A DNA stretch of 64,000 bases from Microtetraspora malaysiensis (GTDB lineage Bacteria > Actinomycetota > Actinomycetes > Streptosporangiales > Streptosporangiaceae): contig NZ_BBYJ01000005.1 of NCBI RefSeq assembly GCF_001528665.1, forward strand, positions 372,001 through 436,000. The letters are read 5' to 3'. Position numbers and translations under genes: made by a program. Shown one piece after another: positions 59,367-64,000 of the stretch; the stretch's first letter is position 1, and each line of letters starts with the position of its first letter. The notes beneath the pieces were generated by a model. That model made no database searches, was not told where the DNA came from, and worked only from the letters and a program-made list of their open reading frames with translations.

Positions 59367-59438
59367 GGCATCCACCATCGCCGACCGCCCTGATACCGGG
59401 CTGTCGCCGTGCTGACACGGCCGCTGACACGACACCGC
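59360..59438 (-). promoter_or_regulatory. Heptamer-repeat promoter block B (copy of block A)
   Basis: 75 of 79 positions are identical to 53144-53222 read on the other strand. Heptamers GTGTCAG (59430-59424), GTGTCAG (59418-59412), GCGACAG (59407-59401) and GTATCAG (59396-59390) have the same 12-11-11 spacing. It sits upstream of the P450 and is probably its promoter. Confidence 0.65.
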
Positions 59439-59464
59439 GCGGCGGAAATCAAGGAGTGGATGGG

Positions 59465-59640
59465 AGCACGTCGAGGCCCAGGCACCGAAGTATTCCTGGG
59501 TCGCGAAGCGGACGACCGCCTCGGCCATCTGGCGCGGGGCAGGGGGCGGTCGTGCTCCAGCCACCAGGTGATCGCGCCCAGGGTCAGGTTGGCGGCGGGT
59601 CTCCACGCCGCCCCAGGAGCGCCGCGTACAGCCGGTGATG
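59465..59640 (-). pseudogene. TetR family regulator, C-terminal relic
   Basis: Minus-strand fragments in several frames: HHRLYAALLGRRGD, then NLTLGAITWWLEHDRPLP, then RQMAEAVVRFATQEYFGAW. Together they read like the last 60 residues of a TetR regulator (typically ...AANLVLGAIRWWLEHGRPYSPRQMAEALVRFA...). Frameshifts lie near 59595 and 59535. The DNA-binding part is absent. It lies directly upstream of block B and shows that an older regulator gene was destroyed here. Confidence 0.6.
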
Positions 59641-59675
59641 GCGCCCACCGCCACACCGTCGACGTGGCCTACTGA

Positions 59676-59993
59676 TCAGCGTGGGCGGCTGAGGGCGGCC
59701 TCGGCCAGATCCGTCCATTTCTCGGCCGAGGAGTGGGGCACGACCACCCAGTCCTTTATCTCCCTGCCCTGCCCCATGGGGTCGAACAGGGACGCCCCGG
59801 CCAGCTGGAGCGCGGCTGTGTGTTCGGGGGTGTCTCTGACCAGCCGGAACACCATCGCGCCGTCGCGCTGCAGGCTCGCGAACACCTTCCCCGCCTGATC
59901 TTTGAGCGCGGGACTCCCCATCATCCTGGAGATCCGTACACCCAGATCGGCCAGCTCGGCGCCGACCTGCTTGAAATCCTCTTCCGCGCTCAT
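59676..59993 (-). CDS. Hypothetical protein
   Basis: A 105-residue soluble protein starting MSAEEDFKQVGAELADLG and ending WTDLAEAALSRPR. I do not recognise a family. It is rich in charged residues, with FASLQRDGAMVFRLVRDTPE and DWVVVPHSSAEKWTDLAEA as the most distinct blocks; neither membrane segments nor a signal peptide is seen. The ATG follows the stop of a 53-codon ORF by two bases, so the two are probably one unit. The codon pattern (high GC third positions) supports coding. A two-gene function, such as a toxin-antitoxin pair, is possible but not shown. Confidence 0.6.
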   Translation of the reverse strand: MSAEEDFKQVGAELADLGVRISRMMGSPALKDQAGKVFASLQRDGAMVFRLVRDTPEHTAALQLAGASLFDPMGQGREIKDWVVVPHSSAEKWTDLAEAALSRPR

Positions 59994-59995
59994 CG

Positions 59996-60157
59996 TCAGT
60001 TGGTCCCAAACTCCATGGCGGTGTGGTCGAGCAGCTCGTCGTGGTCGGGGCTCTTCCCGCGTGACGCGATCGCCTCGGCCCCGCCTTCCGGCAGAACGGC
60101 GATCAGGCTAGTCGTCCGGGCGGTACCGATCAAGGCCGGATGCGGGGTGCCGACCAT
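59996..60157 (-). CDS. Small ORF paired with the hypothetical protein
   Basis: A 53-residue ORF starting MVGTPHPALIGTARTTSLIA and ending DELLDHTAMEFGTN, with TGA two bases before the ATG of the next gene. No family is recognised. A GGA/GGCGGG stretch precedes the ATG weakly, and a TGA lies 12 codons upstream. It may be a true small gene or the 3' end of a longer, now shortened gene. Tight spacing argues for translational coupling. Confidence 0.4.
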   Translation of the reverse strand: MVGTPHPALIGTARTTSLIAVLPEGGAEAIASRGKSPDHDELLDHTAMEFGTN

Positions 60158-60352
60158 GCCGAGTCCCGCCGCCGGTCCTCGACTATGCGCGATAGATCAT
60201 CATCAGCGTCGGCCAGGGCACATGCGAAGATCGGAGGTTAACGGCGATATCGCCCTGACGTCCTCGCTGGTCTATGACTGGCTCACCGACGTCCTGCCCG
60301 GCCCGGCCTACCCCGTTTCCCGAGGAGGGTCGGCTCACGCCAAGATCGGTAC

Positions 60353-60748
60353 ATGACGAACATGCCCATCGATCTGCGCGCCGCGCTGTCCGGTTTCGAC
60401 CAGTTGTGGAGCCCGCGGATCGTCACCCGAGTGAACGACTACGACGTACGGGTCGCCAAGGTGGCCGGCGAGCACGTGTGGCACGCCCACGACGACACCG
60501 ACGAGTTCTTCCTCGTCATCGAGGGCGAGCTGAGCATCGCCCTGCGCGACACGGCCTCCGGGGAGCGCGTCGTCGAACTCCCCCAGGGATCGGTCTTCGT
60601 GGTGCCGCGCGGCGTCGAGCACCGGCCCTCCTCCCCGCGCGGAGCCTCGATCCTGCTGTTCGAGCCGACCGGGACGTCGAGCGTCGGCGACCGGCACGAC
60701 GAGATCCCCGGCCACGTGGACGCCACAACCGGGCACCCGCTCGCCTGA
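60353..60748 (+). CDS. Cupin domain protein
   Basis: A 131-residue single-domain cupin. Motif 1 is VWHAHDDTDEFFLVIEGELS (His, His, Glu metal ligands) and motif 2 is LPQGSVFVVPRGVEHRPSSP (His ligand). Such small cupins may act as isomerases, dioxygenase-like enzymes or ligand sensors; the role here is unknown. The ATG at 60353 gives MTNMPIDLRAALSGFDQLWS. A possible ribosome site is weak. A strong hairpin overlaps the end of the gene. It is unrelated to the cupin at 11829. Confidence 0.85.
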   Translation: MTNMPIDLRAALSGFDQLWSPRIVTRVNDYDVRVAKVAGEHVWHAHDDTDEFFLVIEGELSIALRDTASGERVVELPQGSVFVVPRGVEHRPSSPRGASILLFEPTGTSSVGDRHDEIPGHVDATTGHPLA

Positions 60749-60760
60749 GCGGGTGCCCGG
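60729..60760 (+). terminator. Hairpin spanning the cupin stop codon
   Basis: Perfect 14-bp stem CCGGGCACCCGCTC / GAGCGGGTGCCCGG with loop GCCT; the TGA stop codon lies at the loop edge. It lies between the convergent cupin and azoreductase genes and probably serves both. Confidence 0.7.
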
Positions 60761-60858
60761 CGCGCGGCGGCCGGAGATGAACCGGTCGCCGCCGCACGGG
60801 GTGCCGCGACGAACTGCTTGCTTCTGAAGCGCGCGGGGTCGCGATGACGACGCGGGAA

Positions 60859-61578
60859 CTACGACGTCCCTGGCACGCGAACCCGAGCGGGCTCGGTCAG
60901 GGCAGCGGCCAGCGCGGTCACCTCGGCTTGTGCCGTGGCCAGCGAACTCGCCGCCGAGGACCGGAAGCCGGCCAGGTGCGGGACCAGGTCGGCCAGGGTC
61001 ATCTCGGCGGTGATGAAGGAGAGATTCCCGTCGGAAACGCCGTGCTTCGCGAAGTACGCCCGCAGGTAAGAAGTCTGGAAGTCCCAGGCCTCCATGGGGG
61101 TGCCGGGGCCGTAGGCGCCGCCTCGTGTGGTGATCACCACGACCTTGGTGTCGCGCAGCAGGCTGTCCCCGGTGCCGGGGGCACTGAACGCCCCGGGGAA
61201 GCTCACCCGGTCGATCCATGCCTTCAGTGAGGCGGGTATCGAGAAGTTGTACATCGGGGCGCCGATCAGCACGATGTCGGCTGACAGCAACTCGGTGATC
61301 AATGGGTGGGTCAGCTCCCATTCACGCCGCTCGGCCGGGCTCGCGATCAGCTCGCCCACCCTTGCCGGCGGGAGGAGGCCGTCTCGCTCCACCCGCCTGC
61401 CCAGCGCGCAGTAGGCACTGTCCAGCGGCGGCACCGGGGCGGCGGCGAGGTCCCGGTACGTGTATCCGGCCGAACCGTGCCGGGCCCTCCAGGTGTCCGC
61501 GAACAACGCGGTCAGCCGCCTGCTGATCGACTCGTCGGAACGATTGGCACTGGAATCCACGTGCAGCAAGGACGTCAT
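60859..61578 (-). CDS. FMN-dependent NADH-azoreductase
   Basis: A 239-residue flavodoxin-fold NAD(P)H:quinone/azo reductase (AzoR family). LLHVDSSANRSDESISRRLT is the FMN phosphate loop, and APMYNFSIPASLKAWIDR (about residues 105-122) is the AzoR signature. VVVITTRGGAYGPGTPMEAW is the flavin-contact loop. Enzymes of this type reduce quinones and azo dyes by ping-pong two-electron transfer and protect against thiol or quinone stress. The ATG at 61578 is divergent from the ECF sigma factor gene. The TGTCACC...CGTC promoter lies between, on the sigma-factor strand. Confidence 0.9.
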   Translation of the reverse strand: MTSLLHVDSSANRSDESISRRLTALFADTWRARHGSAGYTYRDLAAAPVPPLDSAYCALGRRVERDGLLPPARVGELIASPAERREWELTHPLITELLSADIVLIGAPMYNFSIPASLKAWIDRVSFPGAFSAPGTGDSLLRDTKVVVITTRGGAYGPGTPMEAWDFQTSYLRAYFAKHGVSDGNLSFITAEMTLADLVPHLAGFRSSAASSLATAQAEVTALAAALTEPARVRVPGTS

Positions 61579-61588
61579 GGTCTTCTCC

Positions 61589-61615
61589 TGTCACCTCAGT
61601 TACGTCGGATACGTC
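61589..61615 (+). promoter_or_regulatory. ECF41-type promoter TGTCACC-N16-CGTC
   Basis: TGTCACC (61589-61595), 16 bases, then CGTC (61612-61615), close to the published ECF41 consensus of TGTCACA and CGTC about 17 bases apart. It points towards the sigma-factor gene, whose GTG is 39 bases downstream. This suggests autoregulation. Confidence 0.6.
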
Positions 61616-61653
61616 AAAGGAGGCGACGGAACGAATCGTGGAAAGGTGACCGG

Positions 61654-62550
61654 GTGAACGAGCATGACGGGCTGGCGGAACGGTTCGAGGAGCAGCGGGG
61701 CCAGTTGCGCGCGCTCGCGTACCGGATGCTCGGCTCGCCGAGCGAGGCCGACGATGCTGTGCAGGAGACGTGGCTCCGCCTGGGGCGGATCGACGTTCAG
61801 CGGGTGGACAACCTGGCCGGCTGGCTGCGTACCGTGGTGACCCGCATCTGCCTCGACATGCTCCGCTCCCGCAGGTCACGGCGGGAAGATCTCGTTGAGC
61901 AGCAGGTGCTCGACGAGGTCTCGACCCCCGCTCGGGGGACCCAGCCGGAGAGCGAGGCGGTGCTGGCCGACGCCGTCAGCAACGCGCTGCTCGTGGTACT
62001 CGACACGCTGAGCCCCGCCGAACGGATCGCGTTCGTGCTGCATGACATGTTCGCCGTGCCGTTCGACCAGATCGCCCCTATCGTGGAGCGCACGCCCGTC
62101 ACCACGAAGAAGCTCGCCAGCCGCGCGCGCCAGAAGGTCCAGGGCATGCCGCTGGTCTCGGCGACCGACCTTGTCCGGCACCGGCGAACCGTCTCCGCGT
62201 TCCTGTCCGCCGCGCGGGCCGGCGACCTCGATGGGATCCTCGCCGTGCTGGCTCCGGACGTGGTGCGGCGTGCCGATCCGGCTGCCTTGGCGCCGGGCGC
62301 GGCGACCGAGGTCCGCGGTGCCCGGGCCGTGGCGGAAGGGACCGTGGCGCTTGCCCACAGGTCGCGGCTCGCCGAACTCGCGCTGGTGAATGGCGCGGTG
62401 GGGGTCGTCGTGGCTCCTCAGGGCCGGCTGGTCCTCGCAGTCACCTTCGCGATCGAGCACGACAAGATCATCGAATACGACGTGATCGCCGATCCCGCGC
62501 GCCTGAGGAACCTCGATCTTGCCGTGCTCAGTTCGGATCGCCGGGAGTGA
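61654..62550 (+). CDS. ECF41-type RNA polymerase sigma factor with SnoaL-like extension
   Basis: A 298-residue sigma factor. Region 2 (residues about 10-75, LRALAYRMLGSPSEADDAVQ then ETWLRLGRIDVQRVDNLAGW) and region 4 (about 115-165, LDTLSPAERIAFVLHDMFAV then PFDQIAPIVERTPVTTKKLA) are followed by a 110-residue SnoaL/NTF2-like domain (about 185-290), the hallmark of the ECF41 (SigJ-like) group. In ECF41 this extension regulates activity, replacing an anti-sigma factor. GTG 61654 has GGTGA before it. Divergent from an azoreductase, which is a plausible target for an oxidative or quinone-stress regulon. Confidence 0.9.
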   Translation: MNEHDGLAERFEEQRGQLRALAYRMLGSPSEADDAVQETWLRLGRIDVQRVDNLAGWLRTVVTRICLDMLRSRRSRREDLVEQQVLDEVSTPARGTQPESEAVLADAVSNALLVVLDTLSPAERIAFVLHDMFAVPFDQIAPIVERTPVTTKKLASRARQKVQGMPLVSATDLVRHRRTVSAFLSAARAGDLDGILAVLAPDVVRRADPAALAPGAATEVRGARAVAEGTVALAHRSRLAELALVNGAVGVVVAPQGRLVLAVTFAIEHDKIIEYDVIADPARLRNLDLAVLSSDRRE

Positions 62551-62616
62551 AGGTCTCCCCGATGGAGTGTGCCGCGTTCGGACAGGACAACCCCGGCGTC
62601 GGCCTCGACGGCGGTT

Positions 62617-64000
62617 CTATGAGCGCGTCGCCTCGTAGTCCGGGAGCCCGGCCGGGGCGGTCCGGGTCGCCGGGCGCATGGTCAGGATCAGTACGGCCAG
62701 TCCGGCGAAGATGACCGTGGCGACGACGCCGGTGACGTGCAGGCTCGCGGTGAACGCCTCCCGCGCGGTGTGCAGCAGTTCCGCGCCCTGGGCGGCGGGA
62801 AGACGCCGGCCGGCGGCGACCGCGTCGGCCAGCGAGTCGGACGTGCCGCCCATCCGGCTGCGGTAGACCACCCCGGCCACCACGCCGAGCAGTGCGAAGC
62901 CGAGCGAGCCGCCGAGGTAGTTGCCGGTCTCCGACATCGCCGCCGCCGAGCCGGCGCGCTCCGGCGGCACGGACCCGACGATCAGGCCGGTGCCCAGCGC
63001 GAACAGGGGGCCGGTGCCCAGCGCCAGTACGGTGATGCCGATCATCACCAGGGGCAGGGCGCCCGCACCGTCGACGCCGACCAGCAGCAGGCTGCCCAGC
63101 GCCGACCCCACCAGCCCGCCGGCGATGGCGGTCGTCTGCTTCATCCGCCGGGCCAGCGCCGGCGCGGCCATGGTGCCGACCGCCACGCCCAGGCCCATCG
63201 GGGCGAACAGCATCGCCGAAACGACCGGTGAGAAGCCCAACACGCTCTGCAGGTACTGGGTCACCAGCAGGCCCGTACCGGCCATGGCGATGCCGGCGAA
63301 GACCAGCCCGATGAGCACGGCCGTGAACGGGCGGTTGCGGAGCAGCCGCAGGTCCAGCAGCGGCGTCTCCAGCCGCAGTTGCCGGCGTACGAACAGGAAG
63401 CCGATGGTCGCGCCGACGACGAGGGCCACCGCCGGCACGACTGGCGCACTCTCGACGGTCAGCTGCTTGACGCCGTAGACCATCGAAAGCACCGCCACGA
63501 GCGACAGTCCGACGCTGGCCGGGTCCAGCCGGCCGGCCCGGTCGCTGCGGAACTCGGGCAGCAGGATCGGCCCGGCGATCAGCAGCAGCGTCATCGCCGG
63601 GACGGCGACCAGGAACACCGATCCCCACCAGAAGTGCTGGAGCAGGAATCCGGCGAGTACGGGCCCGAGCGCACCGCCGGCGAACTGGCTGGTCGCCCAG
63701 ATCGCGATGGCCTGCCCGCGCTGCCGTTCGTCGTGGAACATGTTCGTGATCAGGGCGAGCGTGGACGGCGTCAGGGTCGCGCCGGCGACGCCCAGCAGCG
63801 CTCGCGCGACGATCAGCATCAGTGGGTTGACCGAGAAGGCGGCCACGACCGACAGCACCGCGAACGCCGCTGCGCCGATCATCAGCAGGCGCCGGCGGCC
63901 GATCCGGTCGCCGAGCGTACCCATCGTGATGACCAGGCCGGCCACCAAGAATCCGTAACTGTCGCTGATCCACAGCTGTTGGACGTTGGTGGCGCCCAGG
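62617..64000 (-). CDS. MFS multidrug exporter, DHA2 type, 5' end outside the window
   Basis: A partial gene of at least 460 residues; the N-terminal first helix lies beyond base 64000, where the frame continues as LGATNVQQLWISDSYGFLVA. GTLGDRIGRRRLLMIGAAAF is motif A (loop 2-3) and MLIVARALLGVAGATLTPST is motif B. DHA2 helices continue to a C-terminal end of 14 in total. The relatives include SmvA/QacA-like quaternary ammonium exporters. It ends TAG at 62617 and is convergent with the sigma-factor gene. No regulator is visible inside the window; it may lie beyond its end. Confidence 0.88.
   Translation of the reverse strand, partial: LGATNVQQLWISDSYGFLVAGLVITMGTLGDRIGRRRLLMIGAAAFAVLSVVAAFSVNPLMLIVARALLGVAGATLTPSTLALITNMFHDERQRGQAIAIWATSQFAGGALGPVLAGFLLQHFWWGSVFLVAVPAMTLLLIAGPILLPEFRSDRAGRLDPASVGLSLVAVLSMVYGVKQLTVESAPVVPAVALVVGATIGFLFVRRQLRLETPLLDLRLLRNRPFTAVLIGLVFAGIAMAGTGLLVTQYLQSVLGFSPVVSAMLFAPMGLGVAVGTMAAPALARRMKQTTAIAGGLVGSALGSLLLVGVDGAGALPLVMIGITVLALGTGPLFALGTGLIVGSVPPERAGSAAAMSETGNYLGGSLGFALLGVVAGVVYRSRMGGTSDSLADAVAAGRRLPAAQGAELLHTAREAFTASLHVTGVVATVIFAGLAVLILTMRPATRTAPAGLPDYEATRS

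Noticed and set aside
1-64000. tRNA, rRNA, CRISPR arrays and origins
   Set aside because: I saw no cloverleaf-like tRNA sequence, rRNA-like stretch, regularly spaced repeats or DnaA-box cluster. A covariance-model or repeat search would settle this.

Overview
The window is very GC-rich DNA (about 70 percent by eye) with frequent GTG and TTG starts, many ATGA/GTGA stop-start overlaps, F420-type oxidoreductases, an AfsR/BTAD regulator, an ECF41-type sigma factor, an Otr(A)-like ribosome protection gene and abundant TetR, MarR and ArsR genes. This fits a filamentous actinomycete chromosome. A Streptosporangiaceae-like host is a guess. No rRNA, tRNA or CRISPR array was seen.

Layout. 1-9600: partial rsgA, a DUF2786 gene, a PrmC-like methyltransferase, a mscL-like channel gene, two TetR genes with an SMR exporter, a PucR/esterase pair and a DUF1579-like gene. 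9658-11762: otrA-like ribosome protection gene with a promoter, an overlapping leader ORF and a hairpin. 11829-16572: cupin, GlxA-type and MocR-type regulators, a radical SAM protein and a His/Trp-rich secreted protein. 16710-19829: molybdate operon (HTH-TOBE regulator, modA, modB, modC). 20247-31206: MarR/oxidoreductase/SDR module, methyltransferase, PhyH, GNATs, an ABC-2 exporter, and MarR/MFS/PPOX genes. 31335-40273: L,D-transpeptidase, ArsR, RecD2, MarR/NmrA, F420 enzyme/ArsR and a serine hydrolase. 41012-46221: ABC exporter operon divergent from a two-component system. 46283-51808: a second MarR/SDR module, transposon relics, a P1B-4 metal ATPase with its ArsR regulator and an internally deleted second ATPase. 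52007-60157: ABM and AraC genes, a DrrAB-type exporter, a large BTAD/AfsR-like regulator and a P450. 60353-64000: cupin, azoreductase, ECF sigma factor and a partial MFS exporter.

The region reads as accessory DNA: mostly short regulator-plus-enzyme or regulator-plus-exporter modules, interspersed with at least ten gene relics (glycoside hydrolase, hemerythrin, WYL/DeoR, LLM, Tn3 transposase, LuxR, alcohol dehydrogenase, MFS, TnpB, TetR and a deleted P-type ATPase).

The most interesting structure is at 53144-59438. Two inverted copies (75 of 79 bases identical) of one promoter block flank a drrAB exporter, an AfsR-like regulator and a P450. Each copy carries four heptamer direct repeats spaced 12, 11 and 11 bp, the geometry used by SARP-type activators. 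Next in interest are the otrA leader, the two MarR/SDR modules that share a TTCAAGCT motif, and the internally deleted metal ATPase.
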